The notes beneath the pieces were generated by a model. That model had not been told where the DNA came from. It did no database searches and saw only the letters and a list, made by a program, of their open reading frames with translations. From Clostridia bacterium (lineage in GTDB: Bacteria > Bacillota > Clostridia > Oscillospirales > Acutalibacteraceae), in the NCBI GenBank assembly GCA_017554405.1, contig JAFZIK010000043.1, forward strand, positions 1 through 34,251: 34,251 bases of DNA. The letters run 5' to 3'. Positions 1 through 8,161 of this stretch are shown here, in pieces. Positions within the stretch are counted from its first letter, which is position 1, and the number at the start of each line of letters is the position of its first letter. A program made the translations under genes and the position numbers.

Positions 1-6
1 GCCATA

Positions 7-82
7 TGGTGGGAACAATAGGGCTCGAACCTATGACCCTCTGCTTGTAAGGCAGATGCTCTCCCAGCTGAGCTATGCTCCC
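7..82 (-). tRNA. tRNA-Val (anticodon TAC)
   Basis: A full cloverleaf can be folded on the minus strand. The acceptor GGGAGCA pairs with TGTTCCC (one G-U), the D arm contains AGCTCAGCTGGGAGAGC, the anticodon loop is CTTACAA giving anticodon TAC (valine, GUA/GUG codons), and the T arm carries GGTTCGAGC. The 3' CCA is encoded at 7-9. A TTGACA/TATTAT promoter lies upstream at 129-157. Sequence continues past the window edge, so whether further tRNAs follow cannot be seen. Confidence 0.96.
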
Positions 83-128
83 ACAAAAAGCGCTGGTTTT
101 GCATTGCAACTCACCGGCGACAAGCAAT

Positions 129-157
129 ATAATATCATAAGCGCATATCAATGTCAA
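129..157 (-). promoter_or_regulatory. Promoter of tRNA-Val
   Basis: Reading the minus strand, TTGACA (152-157) is followed by exactly 17 bases and TATTAT (129-134). Transcription would start around 122, about 40 nt before the tRNA 5' end at 82. The -35 is a perfect sigma-A consensus and the -10 differs at one position. Confidence 0.8.
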
Positions 158-241
158 GTGTTTTTTTGATTTTTTTAGACTTGCTGACAGTAAGTCTATC
201 GTTATTATCCAGTATATTCAAAAACGGTTTTTTGTTGCGCC

Positions 242-979
242 TTATAGCTTTTTTGCAACGAAAATCTTACGTTCTTCGTTCCTTTGCGGCGGCGCATACT
301 TCATATCGCCGTAAACGGCGATTAGCTCAAGTCCGGCGGCTTTAAGCGCCGCTATAACTTCCCTATCGGTATATGCGCGTTCAAAAAAGTTTTCGGTGCT
401 TCTTATATAGCTATCGCCCGAGCGCTCGAAAAAATCAAGGGTTATTTCGGTAAGGCGCTCATCCGCGTAATAAGCGTTCTGCCAAACGCAATAGAGGTCT
501 CCCTCTTCTATCACAAACGTATTATCGCCAAGCACCTTTTTATGCTTATATGTGGTATTCATATCGAATATAAAAAGCGAATCCTTTTCAAGAAAAAGCG
601 ATACCTTTGCGATAGCTCTGCAAAACTCCTTGTAATCGGTTATATGGTTGAGACTGTCAAGGCAGCATACGGCGCCGTCCACCGTGCCGTAAAGATCAAG
701 CTCCGCCGCGCCTTGGCAAAGATACATAACGTCAAGCCCGGCCGCGCGCGATTTTTCCTGCGCAAAGCTCAACATTTCTTCCGAAATATCAACGCCTATA
801 ACGGATATTCCGCGGCTTGCAAACTCGTTTGAAATGCCGCCGGTGCCGCAGGCAAGGTCCAAAAGAAGAGTGGGCTTTTTTGAAAAGCGGCAAAAGATAC
901 CGTAGAAATAATCAACGCGCGCCTTATAATCAACGTCAGCCATCAGCACATCGTAGTATTTTGCAAAAGTGTTATACAT
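242..979 (-). CDS. Class I SAM-dependent methyltransferase
   Basis: A 245-residue cytoplasmic protein with a Rossmann-type methyltransferase fold. The SAM-binding motif I DLACGTG is at residues 41-47, followed by the acidic motif II region GVDISEEML; the N-terminal YNTFAKYYDVLM is typical of Methyltransf_25-type small-molecule or RNA methyltransferases. The substrate cannot be told from sequence. ATG at 979 is chosen because AAGGGTGA lies 6 nt upstream; the GTG at 988 falls inside that ribosome binding site. It overlaps the 3' end of the Gx-transporter gene by 8 nt and is probably translationally coupled to it, forming the last gene of a three-gene minus-strand cluster. No clear terminator is visible downstream of 242. 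Confidence 0.85.
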   Translation of the reverse strand: MYNTFAKYYDVLMADVDYKARVDYFYGIFCRFSKKPTLLLDLACGTGGISNEFASRGISVIGVDISEEMLSFAQEKSRAAGLDVMYLCQGAAELDLYGTVDGAVCCLDSLNHITDYKEFCRAIAKVSLFLEKDSLFIFDMNTTYKHKKVLGDNTFVIEEGDLYCVWQNAYYADERLTEITLDFFERSGDSYIRSTENFFERAYTDREVIAALKAAGLELIAVYGDMKYAPPQRNEERKIFVAKKL

Positions 980-1505
980 ATTTTTCACCCTTTTTTATTC
1001 GCTTTAAAACAAGCGCCGAAAGCGTTCCGACCGCGGCGCCGCAAAGCATACCGGAAATTAAGAGCACCGGCAAATAATAGATAACGCCGAAGCCGGTAAC
1101 GAACATACCGACCGCGCATTGCGCCGCATTGTGCAAAGCGCCGCCTGCAATGCTGACTCCTACAACCGAAAACCACCGGGATTTTGAAAGTATCGCCATT
1201 GCCGCCAGCGATAAAATGCCGCCGGCAAGCGCAAATACAAGCGCCACGGGCGAACCGAAAAGCAGGTTTGAAAGAAGGATACGCGATATATTGACCGCGA
1301 AAGCGCCCTTTATATCGCCGTAAAATATCAGCACGCAAGCCACAGCGTTTGAAAGACCGATTTTAACGCCCGGCGCGATAAAAGAAAGCTCGAAAAGGCT
1401 TTCGATATAACCGACTATCATACATACCGCGCAAAGGAGCGCCAAAAGGCAAAGCCGCCTTACTGTATCTCCAGAACTATGCTGTTTGGCAGGCATACGA
1501 TACAT
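972..1505 (-). CDS. Gx transporter family / heptaprenyl diphosphate synthase component I-like membrane protein
   Basis: A 177-residue polytopic membrane protein with about five hydrophobic segments. The pattern of small residues (SNAVACVLIFYGDIKGAFAV, GALHNAAQCAVG) is characteristic of the HepS component I / Gx transporter family, which structurally resembles ECF substrate-binding (S) subunits. Members occur next to NusG-domain-II proteins and ApbE in Firmicutes, including flavin-based extracellular electron transfer loci, where the equivalent membrane pair is, to my recollection, called EetB/EetA. A quinone-precursor or electron-transfer role is therefore inferred, not shown. The ATG at 1505 follows AAAGGGG closely; the second ATG at 1496 is an alternative. 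Its 5' end overlaps the NusG-domain gene by 46 nt, so the two are almost certainly co-translated. Confidence 0.8.
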   Translation of the reverse strand: MYRMPAKQHSSGDTVRRLCLLALLCAVCMIVGYIESLFELSFIAPGVKIGLSNAVACVLIFYGDIKGAFAVNISRILLSNLLFGSPVALVFALAGGILSLAAMAILSKSRWFSVVGVSIAGGALHNAAQCAVGMFVTGFGVIYYLPVLLISGMLCGAAVGTLSALVLKRIKKGEKYV

Positions 1506-1774
1506 TCACCCCTTTTTGATATTCTCCCGGTATTTACGCAGATCTGATTTTTGCAATCCGCACGGCTCATATAAACCTCGCCGCCGGATATAACAAAGGT
1601 GTTGTGCCCGAGGTCTACCTCGCGGTCGGAAGAAAGTGAATACTCGGCTATCACGCTGTTATTCTGCTTTACCACAACCTTTTTACCGCCCGACTTAAAA
1701 AGCAGGAACGCCGCCGCAAGAATCGCGGCAACGGCGCAAAGGATACCGCATATATAAAGATCGCCTTTTTTCAC
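1460..1774 (-). CDS. NusG domain II-containing membrane-anchored protein
   Basis: A 104-residue protein with one N-terminal transmembrane segment (about residues 6-26) followed by an extracytoplasmic NusG domain II (Pfam NusG_II). The hallmark C-terminal stretch has DCKNQICVNTGRISKRG followed by CIVCLPN, including three conserved cysteines. This is not the transcription factor NusG; the domain occurs alone in redox and flavinylation gene clusters. Start is GTG at 1774, preceded by GGTGGTGAT. It is the first gene of the minus-strand cluster, divergent from apbE, and the shared 128-nt intergenic region carries a hairpin repeat and the apbE promoter. No FMN-attachment motif (S/T-G-A-T/S) is seen in it. 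Confidence 0.85.
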   Translation of the reverse strand: MKKGDLYICGILCAVAAILAAAFLLFKSGGKKVVVKQNNSVIAEYSLSSDREVDLGHNTFVISGGEVYMSRADCKNQICVNTGRISKRGECIVCLPNSIVLEIQ

Positions 1775-1806
1775 TTAATCACCACCGCTTTGGGGAAACT
1801 CTGAGG

Positions 1807-1834
1807 ATCCCTCCACCCCCTTTAAAAGGGGAGG
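1807..1834. repeat. Short hairpin repeat with ATCCCTCCACC head
   Basis: ATCCCTCCACC at 1807-1817 runs into a C-rich/G-rich inverted repeat (CCCCTTT, AAAAGGGG, then AGG). The same 11-nt head occurs at 8059-8069, there followed by two hairpins and ending in AAGGGAGG. The two look like divergent copies of one dispersed intergenic element. Here it sits in the leader of the minus-strand NusG-domain gene. Confidence 0.55.
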
Positions 1835-1867
1835 AAAACAGGGAACTTTATTATAATATAACACATC

Positions 1868-1896
1868 TTTACAAAAAAGAAAAGTAGTAGTATAAT
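1868..1896 (+). promoter_or_regulatory. Promoter of apbE, giving a possibly leaderless mRNA
   Basis: TTTACA (1868-1873), 17-nt spacer, TATAAT (1891-1896). The predicted start site, about 7 nt after the -10, coincides with the A of the apbE ATG at 1903, and only six bases separate the -10 from the start codon. No ribosome binding site is present. Confidence 0.75.
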
Positions 1897-1902
1897 ACAC
1901 TT

Positions 1903-2850
1903 ATGAAAAAAGGTTTAACGCTCGGCACCGTTTTGATCTTTGCGGTGCTGTGTTCCTGCGCAAGCCCGCAGAGCACGGCTACCGAGATATATTTTGATAC
2001 CGCCGTGACCCTTACCGCCGATTGCAGCGAGGAGGTCTTATCCGGCGCTTTTTCGCTTTGCGCGGATTATGAAAAAAAGCTCAGCAGAACTAAAGACGAC
2101 AGCGAGGTCTCCCTGCTCAGAGCCGGCAAATCAAAGGTATGCGACGAGACCCTTTCGGTGATACGAAAAGGGCTTTATTACAGCGAGCTATCACACGGTA
2201 AATTTGATATAACCGCGGCGGCGCTTACCGATATCTGGGATTATAAAAACGAAGTGATCCCTACAAAGGATGAGATAGCCGAAGCTCTTAAAAGCGTTGA
2301 CTACGGGAGCGTAAGCATATCGGGCAACGAGGTTGACACCGGCGGCAGAGCGATCGATCTCGGCGCTGTTGCAAAAGGGTATATCGCCGATAAACTGCTC
2401 GAATATTTTAAAGCCAACAACACAAAATCAGGCATAATAAACCTTGGCGGCAACGTTACGGTTTTCGGTGATAAATACTATACCGTCGGTATAAAAAAAC
2501 CGTTTGGCGACGGTGAGCTTTCCGCAACGCTGCGCCTTAAAAACAAAAGCGTTTCAACATCCGGCATATACGAGCGTTGTTTTGAAAAGGACGGCGTTTT
2601 ATATCACCATATACTTGATACCGCCACCGGCTACCCCGCCGATACCGATATACTCAGCGCTTCGGTGATAGGCGACTGCTCGGCGGATTGCGACGCGCTC
2701 GGCACCGTATGCGTTTTATACGGTCTTGATAAAGCGCAGGAGCTTATAGAAAACACCGCAGGTTTTGAAGCGGTATTTATAGATAAGGACTACCGCATTC
2801 ATATAACGGGCGGACTGCGCAGCGTAAACGGCGTTATCGAACTTAAATAA
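1903..2850 (+). CDS. apbE: FAD:protein FMN transferase (ApbE), lipoprotein
   Basis: A 315-residue ApbE-family enzyme, which transfers FMN from FAD onto a threonine or serine of extracytoplasmic redox proteins (RNF/NQR subunits and FMN_bind proteins). A lipoprotein signal is evident: MKK, a hydrophobic core and lipobox LCSC with the lipidated Cys19, so it acts outside the membrane. Family motifs are intact: [40 protein letters not shown] and the late Asp-Ala segment CDALGTV. Length is normal. It is divergent from the NusG-domain/Gx pair, consistent with a flavinylation-linked redox function, though no FMN_bind target lies in the window. The start has no Shine-Dalgarno; the -10 box ends six bases upstream. 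Later starts would destroy the signal peptide. Confidence 0.93.
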   Translation: MKKGLTLGTVLIFAVLCSCASPQSTATEIYFDTAVTLTADCSEEVLSGAFSLCADYEKKLSRTKDDSEVSLLRAGKSKVCDETLSVIRKGLYYSELSHGKFDITAAALTDIWDYKNEVIPTKDEIAEALKSVDYGSVSISGNEVDTGGRAIDLGAVAKGYIADKLLEYFKANNTKSGIINLGGNVTVFGDKYYTVGIKKPFGDGELSATLRLKNKSVSTSGIYERCFEKDGVLYHHILDTATGYPADTDILSASVIGDCSADCDALGTVCVLYGLDKAQELIENTAGFEAVFIDKDYRIHITGGLRSVNGVIELK

Positions 2851-2867
2851 ACTTGAGAGGTAATAAG

Positions 2868-5597
2868 ATGAATCTATTGCGAAAAATGTTTGGCGATTAC
2901 AGCCAAAGAGAAATCAAAAGAATAAAACCGCTGGTTGATAAGACCCTTGCGCTTGAAGAGCAATATAGGGGCCTTAGCGACAGCGAATTAAGGAACAAGA
3001 CCGACGAGTTCAAATCACGGCTCGAAGCCGGCGAAACGCTTGACGACATCCTGCCGGAGGCGTTTGCTACCTGCCGCGAGGCGGGCGACAGGGTGCTCGG
3101 TATGCGCCACTTCCCCGTTCAGATAATCGGCGGAATTATCCTTCATCAGGGCAGAATAAGCGAGATGAAGACCGGCGAAGGCAAAACCCTTGTTGCCACC
3201 CTTCCCGCTTACCTTAACGCACTTACGGGCAAGGGCGTTCATATCGTTACGGTAAACGATTACCTTGCCAAGCGCGACTCGGAATGGATGGGCAAGCTTT
3301 ACAGGTTTTTAGGGCTTTCGGTAGGTCTTATAATCCACGGTATGGATAACGACCAGAAGCGCGAAGCCTACGCCGCCGATATAACCTATTGCACCAACAA
3401 CGAGCTTGGCTTTGATTATCTTCGCGATAATATGGTAACGTATAAGGATCGCAAGGTCCAGCGCGGGCATAACTTTGCGATCGTTGACGAGGTCGACTCG
3501 ATACTCATAGACGAAGCGCGCACGCCGCTTATCATATCCGGTCAGGGCAGTAAATCCACCGACCTTTACACCACCGCGAACAAGTTTGCGCTCTCCCTTA
3601 AAATGGTAAAGGTAAAGGAGACCGACGACAAGGCGACCGATGAACAGCAGGCGTTTGACGGCGATTACGTTGTTGATGAAAAGGCGAGGACCGCCACCCT
3701 TACCCCATCGGGCGTGGAAAAAGCGGAAAAATTCTTCGGTATAGAGAATCTTAACGACAGTGAAAACATAGAGATCGCCCACCACATCAACCAGGCGATC
3801 CGCGCCCACGGTATAATGAAGCGTGACGTTGATTACGTTGTTAAGGACGGCGAGGTAATAATCGTTGACGAGTTTACCGGTCGCCTTATGTTCGGAAGGC
3901 GCTATAACGAAGGGCTTCATCAGGCGATCGAGGCAAAGGAGGGCGTTAAGGTAGAGCGCGAGTCTAAAACTCTTGCGACCATAACCTTCCAGAACTTCTT
4001 CCGCCTATACGGAAAGCTTTCGGGCATGACCGGAACCGCCATGACCGAGGAAGCGGAATTCCAGGAAATATATAAGCTTGACGTTATCGAAATACCCACC
4101 AACAAACCGCTTATCCGCTTTGACGATGACGACGCGGTATATAAGACCGAGCGCGGCAAATTCAGCGCGGTAATAGCCAAGATAATCGAAGCGCACGAGA
4201 AGGGTCAGCCGGTGCTTGTTGGCACCGTTACAATCGAGAAATCAGAGCTTTTATCGGCGCTTCTTAAAAAGCAGGGAATCAAGCATAACGTGCTGAACGC
4301 CAAGCACCACGAAAAGGAAGCCGAGATAATCGCCCAGGCGGGACAGTTCGGCGCGGTTACCATAGCCACCAATATGGCGGGGCGCGGAACCGATATAATG
4401 CTTGGCGGTAACGCCGAATACCTCGCCAAATCCGCTCTTAAAAAAGAGGGGCTTAGCGAAGAGATAATCGCCGAGGCGACCGGCTTTGCCGAGACGGATG
4501 ACGCCGATATAATATCCGCCCGCGAAAAGTTCAAGGAGTATTACGGCAAGTATAAAGCCGAAATAGCCCCCGAAGCCGAAAAGGTCCGCGCGGCGGGCGG
4601 GCTTTGCATAATAGGCACCGAGCGCCACGATTCACGGCGAATAGATAATCAGCTTCGCGGCCGTGCGGGGCGCCAGGGCGACCCCGGTTATTCCAAATTC
4701 TATATTTCGCTTGAGGATGACCTTATGCGCTTATACGGCGGCGAAAGGATATCCGCAATTATGGATACCATGCGCGTTTCCGAGGATATGCCGCTTGAAA
4801 GCGGTCTGCTTTCCCGCACTATTGAGAGCGCCCAGCGCAAAAAAGAGGGCATGAACTTTGCCGCGCGTAAAAACGTTCTTGAATACGATGACGTTATGAA
4901 CAAACAGCGCGAGCTTATCTATGAACAGCGCAACCGCGTTCTCGACGGCGAGGACTTAAAAGATATGGTAATTAAGATGATAGACGATACCGTGGACGTT
5001 TACACGCGTATCTATCTTTCGGACGATGAAGTTCACGATAACTGGGATATAGCGGGGCTTCGAGAGCACTTCTTAGGTATGATAACCGATCAGAACGATC
5101 TGCATTTTTCGCCCGAGGAGCTCGGCAATACATCGCGCGAAGAAGTAGCAGAAATGCTAAAAGAAAAAGCCCACGCCATTTATGAAAAGCGCGAGGCGGA
5201 ATTCGGCAGCGAGCTTATGCGCGAGATCGAGCGCGTAATGCTGCTTCGCAGCGTTGATACCAACTGGATGGATCATATCGACAATATGGATCAACTCCGC
5301 CAGGGCATAGGTCTTCGCGCATACGGCCAGCATAACCCGGTTGTTGAATACCGCAACGAAAGCTACGATATGTTCTCGGCTATGACCGACGCGATACGCG
5401 AACAGACCGCAAAGCTCGTTCTTACCGTGCGCGTTAAGAAAGAGGAAGAGGTAAAACGCGAAAAGGTAGCCGAGGAGACCTCTACCGGCGAAAAGGCGGC
5501 GACCGTGCGCGGCAAAGGCGTTGTAAGCCTTAACGCCCCCTGCCCCTGCGGCAGCGGCAAAAAGTATAAGCGCTGCTGCGGTAAGGGGCTGGAATAG
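2868..5597 (+). CDS. secA: Preprotein translocase subunit SecA
   Basis: A 909-residue motor ATPase that drives secretory proteins through SecYEG at the cytoplasmic membrane. Visible are Walker A MKTGEGKT (GEGKT at residues 103-107), the [13 protein letters not shown] Walker B/DEAD region, [16 protein letters not shown] and the arginine-finger region [12 protein letters not shown] of nucleotide-binding domain 2. The C-terminus ends in a zinc-binding SEC-C tail, [13 protein letters not shown], with cysteines at about 892, 894, 903 and 904, which binds SecB or ribosomes in other species. ATG at 2868 is preferred because GAGAGG is positioned 7 nt before it; an in-frame TTG at 2853 would overlap this site. 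It lies 17 nt after apbE and may be read from the apbE promoter. Confidence 0.98.
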   Translation: MNLLRKMFGDYSQREIKRIKPLVDKTLALEEQYRGLSDSELRNKTDEFKSRLEAGETLDDILPEAFATCREAGDRVLGMRHFPVQIIGGIILHQGRISEMKTGEGKTLVATLPAYLNALTGKGVHIVTVNDYLAKRDSEWMGKLYRFLGLSVGLIIHGMDNDQKREAYAADITYCTNNELGFDYLRDNMVTYKDRKVQRGHNFAIVDEVDSILIDEARTPLIISGQGSKSTDLYTTANKFALSLKMVKVKETDDKATDEQQAFDGDYVVDEKARTATLTPSGVEKAEKFFGIENLNDSENIEIAHHINQAIRAHGIMKRDVDYVVKDGEVIIVDEFTGRLMFGRRYNEGLHQAIEAKEGVKVERESKTLATITFQNFFRLYGKLSGMTGTAMTEEAEFQEIYKLDVIEIPTNKPLIRFDDDDAVYKTERGKFSAVIAKIIEAHEKGQPVLVGTVTIEKSELLSALLKKQGIKHNVLNAKHHEKEAEIIAQAGQFGAVTIATNMAGRGTDIMLGGNAEYLAKSALKKEGLSEEIIAEATGFAETDDADIISAREKFKEYYGKYKAEIAPEAEKVRAAGGLCIIGTERHDSRRIDNQLRGRAGRQGDPGYSKFYISLEDDLMRLYGGERISAIMDTMRVSEDMPLESGLLSRTIESAQRKKEGMNFAARKNVLEYDDVMNKQRELIYEQRNRVLDGEDLKDMVIKMIDDTVDVYTRIYLSDDEVHDNWDIAGLREHFLGMITDQNDLHFSPEELGNTSREEVAEMLKEKAHAIYEKREAEFGSELMREIERVMLLRSVDTNWMDHIDNMDQLRQGIGLRAYGQHNPVVEYRNESYDMFSAMTDAIREQTAKLVLTVRVKKEEEVKREKVAEETSTGEKAATVRGKGVVSLNAPCPCGSGKKYKRCCGKGLE

Positions 5598-5620
5598 GTG
5601 CGGATATTAAATATTGATAT

Positions 5621-5700
5621 ACGGCGTTCGCCGTTCGATATATGCGTTCCACGCATTAGATATAAACGCTTGCACGTTTTCGATATACGCCTTGCGGCGT
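5621..5700. repeat. Tandem array of four variable hairpins with TCGATAT linker
   Basis: Four stem-loops follow each other at 21-23 nt intervals: ACGGCG/CGCCGT (5621-5634), ATGCGT/ACGCAT (5642-5656), AAACG/CGTTT (5664-5679) and ACGCC/GGCGT (5687-5700). Stem sequences differ completely, but the linkers between them are nearly constant (TCGATAT, TAGATAT, TCGATAT), with related GATAT and AAGATTC at the edges. There is no T-tract, so this is not a simple terminator. It lies between secA and the next gene. The same architecture occurs at 11046-11277. Confidence 0.75.
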
Positions 5701-5741
5701 AAGATTCAAACAACAGTTATATAAATATCGGAGGTAATACT

Positions 5742-6326
5742 ATGCTCAATTTCAATAACGTCGGGAAGAGTATCAAGAGAATTATAAGTGTAGGCTACTA
5801 TATAGCCGTAGCCCTTTCGATAGCGTTTGGTATTGTTATTAACAGTATAATAAAGATACTGTTATCCGCTTCCGACTTAAGCGACGGTGAAAGAAGTGCG
5901 ATTGCATTTTTCTTTTCGTTGTTGATAACATTAGCAAGTATATATTTTGCATGGCTTGGCAGATTGCTTTTATACGGATATGCCGAAATGGCGGAAGCTT
6001 CAACTATGATCCAAAAAGTCATAAATAAAGAACACCCGGATCTGATTGAACCGGATTTGGCAGAAGAAGACGAACCCACCGAAAACGGCGGCACAACTTA
6101 TTCAACGGACAATGAGCCGACACCGCCGGAATATACGGGTAGCGGCAGTGATGGGTATGACACAAATCCACCAATTGATGAGTTCCCTGAAATAGATATC
6201 GAACAAGATAATGGACCATTAAGACCAATTATCATTTCTGAAAGTAAATGGAAATGTCCAGAATGTTCCAGAGAACACAATAATTCGGTAAACGTTTGCT
6301 CGTGCGGGTATAAAAAAGTATTATAA
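5742..6326 (+). CDS. Small membrane protein with C-terminal zinc ribbon, function unknown
   Basis: A 194-residue protein I cannot assign to a named family. Two hydrophobic segments near the N-terminus (about residues 18-40 and 52-75) form a hairpin in the membrane. Then follows an acidic, Pro/Thr/Gly-rich linker (about 95-165). The protein ends with a CPEC...CSCG pair of cysteine knuckles typical of a zinc ribbon; the tail is probably cytoplasmic. The ATG has a strong GGAGGT 8 nt upstream. Base composition looks more A+T-rich and codon use less GC-ending than in secA or the DUF1846 gene, which suggests a different history. It is flanked upstream by the hairpin array and downstream by a terminator-like hairpin, so it is probably monocistronic. 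Confidence 0.75.
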   Translation: MLNFNNVGKSIKRIISVGYYIAVALSIAFGIVINSIIKILLSASDLSDGERSAIAFFFSLLITLASIYFAWLGRLLLYGYAEMAEASTMIQKVINKEHPDLIEPDLAEEDEPTENGGTTYSTDNEPTPPEYTGSGSDGYDTNPPIDEFPEIDIEQDNGPLRPIIISESKWKCPECSREHNNSVNVCSCGYKKVL

Positions 6327-6358
6327 ATCCCAATCATTATTTCATCATATTTTCAAAA

Positions 6359-6397
6359 AAAATATCCGTTTCCCACTTGAAAGGAAGCGGATATTTT
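6359..6397 (+). terminator. Hairpin terminator overlapping the next promoter
   Basis: A 15-bp stem with one G-U pair (arms 6359-6373 and 6383-6397; core ATATCCG/CGGATAT) and a 9-nt loop, ending in TTTTGC. It lies 32 nt downstream of the zinc-ribbon membrane protein. The TTGAAA -35 box of the DUF1846 gene lies in its loop and start of its 3' arm. Confidence 0.6.
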
Positions 6398-6405
6398 GCT
6401 ATAAT
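6377..6405 (+). promoter_or_regulatory. Promoter of the DUF1846 gene
   Basis: TTGAAA (6377-6382), 17-nt spacer, TATAAT (6400-6405). Transcription would start near 6412, giving a leader of about 20 nt that contains the GGAGGGG ribosome binding site of the gene at 6432. The spacer doubles as the 3' arm of the upstream terminator. Confidence 0.8.
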
Positions 6406-6431
6406 ATGTAGGTTGATGCGGAGGGGATATT

Positions 6432-7916
6432 ATGGTCAAGGTAGGTTTTGATAACAACAAATATATCGAGCTTCAATCGCAGAATATTCGCGATCGGATC
6501 GCGATGTTCGGAGATAAGCTTTATATGGAGTTCGGCGGCAAGCTTTTCGACGATTACCACGCCTCGCGCGTGCTTCCCGGTTTTGCGCCCGACTCAAAGG
6601 TAAAGATGCTTTTGAATCTTAAGGACGAGGCGGAAATAGTAATAGTAATCAACGCCGACGCGATAGAGAAAAACAAGCGCCGCGGCGATCTTGGGATCAC
6701 CTACGACCTTGAAACGCTTCGCCTTATCGACGCTTTTCGCGGCATCGGGCTTTACGTTGGCAGCGTTGTTATTACCCGCTTTACCGGTCAGCCGCTTGCT
6801 ATCGCCTTTGAAAACCGCCTTAAAACGCTTGGCATAAAATCCTACCGCCATTATCCGATAGCCGATTATCCCGCAAATATCCCGCTGATAGTAAGCGAAG
6901 AGGGCTTCGGCAAAAACGATTACATAGAAACCGAACGGAAGCTTATAGTTATCACCGCCCCGGGTCCGGGAAGCGGCAAAATGGCTACCTGCCTTTCCCA
7001 GCTTTATCACGAGCAAAAGCGCGGCATAAAAGCCGGTTACGCGAAGTTCGAGACCTTCCCGATATGGAATATCCCGCTTAAGCACCCGGTGAACGTGGCT
7101 TATGAAGCCGCCACCGCCGACCTTAACGACGTTAACATGATAGACCCCTTCCACCTTGAGGCATACGGCAAAACGACCGTAAACTACAACCGCGATATAG
7201 AGATCTTCCCGGTGCTTGACGCAATGCTTCAAAAGATCATGGGCGCTTCCCCCTACAAGAGCCCTACCGATATGGGCGTTAATATGGCGGGCTTCGCGAT
7301 CTGCGATGACGAAGCCGTGCGCGCCGCCGCCAACCAGGAGATAATACGCAGATACTATTCGGCGATGTGCAACGTGCGCCAGGGGCTTGGCGAGCCCTCG
7401 GAGGTTTCTAAAATAGAGCTTCTTATGAATCAGCTTCACCTGACGGTCGATGACCGGCCGGTGGTAGCCGCCGCCCTTAAAAAGGCGGAGCTGACCGATG
7501 CGCCCGCGACTGCTATAGAGCTTAACGACGGCAGGATAATCACCGGCAAGACCTCTTCCCTTTTGGGCGCTTCATCCTCTATGCTTCTTAACGCGCTTAA
7601 GGAGATAGCCGGCATACCCGATGATATAGAACTGCTTTCCCCCACCATTATCGAGCCGATACAGCGGATGAAAACCGGCGTGCTCGGCAATCACAATCCG
7701 CGGCTTCATATCGATGAGGTGCTTATTACGCTTTCTATCTGCGCCGCAACGAACGGCACGGCGAAAAAGGCGCTTGACGGGCTTGAAAAGCTAAAGGGCA
7801 CCGAAGCGCATTCGAGCGTTATATTATCCCGCGTTGACGAACAGACCTTCAAGAAACTCGGCGTTAATATAACCTGCGAGCCGAAATACCAGACCAAAAA
7901 ACTCTATCACGCATAA
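6432..7916 (+). CDS. DUF1846 domain-containing protein (UPF0371)
   Basis: A 494-residue cytoplasmic protein matching the DUF1846/UPF0371 family along its full length, beginning with the typical KVGFDNNKYIELQSQNIRDR and containing the conserved TAPGPGSGKMATCLSQLYHE segment with a glycine-rich, phosphate-loop-like stretch. The family is common in Firmicutes and Actinobacteria; it has been structurally studied but has no established reaction that I can name. ATG at 6432 follows GGAGGGG. It is transcribed alone from the promoter at 6377-6405. No obvious terminator immediately follows; the next 267 nt are noncoding leader and repeats. Confidence 0.92.
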   Translation: MVKVGFDNNKYIELQSQNIRDRIAMFGDKLYMEFGGKLFDDYHASRVLPGFAPDSKVKMLLNLKDEAEIVIVINADAIEKNKRRGDLGITYDLETLRLIDAFRGIGLYVGSVVITRFTGQPLAIAFENRLKTLGIKSYRHYPIADYPANIPLIVSEEGFGKNDYIETERKLIVITAPGPGSGKMATCLSQLYHEQKRGIKAGYAKFETFPIWNIPLKHPVNVAYEAATADLNDVNMIDPFHLEAYGKTTVNYNRDIEIFPVLDAMLQKIMGASPYKSPTDMGVNMAGFAICDDEAVRAAANQEIIRRYYSAMCNVRQGLGEPSEVSKIELLMNQLHLTVDDRPVVAAALKKAELTDAPATAIELNDGRIITGKTSSLLGASSSMLLNALKEIAGIPDDIELLSPTIIEPIQRMKTGVLGNHNPRLHIDEVLITLSICAATNGTAKKALDGLEKLKGTEAHSSVILSRVDEQTFKKLGVNITCEPKYQTKKLYHA

Positions 7917-8058
7917 CAGGTGCGGCATTGCTGATATATAACTTTCTATTAAGCCTCAAGCCTTTAGGGAACCGGTGAACAAAGCGCGACTGGGTTGTTT
8001 CCCCGGCGATATGATTTTGATTTGCCTGTCAATTAAGTTGAGATAAATCCTACGGAAT

Positions 8059-8108
8059 ATCCCTCCACCAACATTATTGTTGGTCCCCCTCCCTTTAGGC
8101 AAGGGAGG
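8059..8108. repeat. Dispersed intergenic repeat with two hairpins
   Basis: Starts with ATCCCTCCACC (8059-8069, identical to 1807-1817). The first hairpin is ACCAACA-TTAT-TGTTGGT (8067-8084) and the second is CCTCCCTT-TAGGC-AAGGGAGG (8088-8108). The short relative at 1807-1834 retains the head and a C/G-rich palindrome. Confidence 0.6.
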
Positions 8109-8137
8109 TTATAAGGAAATGTTATTTAAATAGTTTT

Positions 8138-8161
8138 GGGCGAACAAAGTTCGCCCGCTTT
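8138..8161 (+). terminator. Terminator-like hairpin in the antiporter leader
   Basis: GGGCGAAC-AAA-GTTCGCCC (8138-8156) is a perfect 8-bp stem followed by GCTTTTT. It ends about 10 nt before the AAAAGAGG ribosome binding site of the antiporter. It could terminate DUF1846 read-through or act as an attenuator. Confidence 0.65.

Noticed and set aside
177-197. Terminator for the methyltransferase gene
   Set aside because: AGACTT/AAGTCT can pair, but on the minus strand the hairpin is followed by A residues, not T residues.
7960-8020. Cobalamin riboswitch
   Set aside because: The piece AGGGAACCGGTGAA resembles part of the cobalamin core, but the conserved CCCGCAACTGT-like element and the B12 box are missing and the downstream gene is an ion antiporter.
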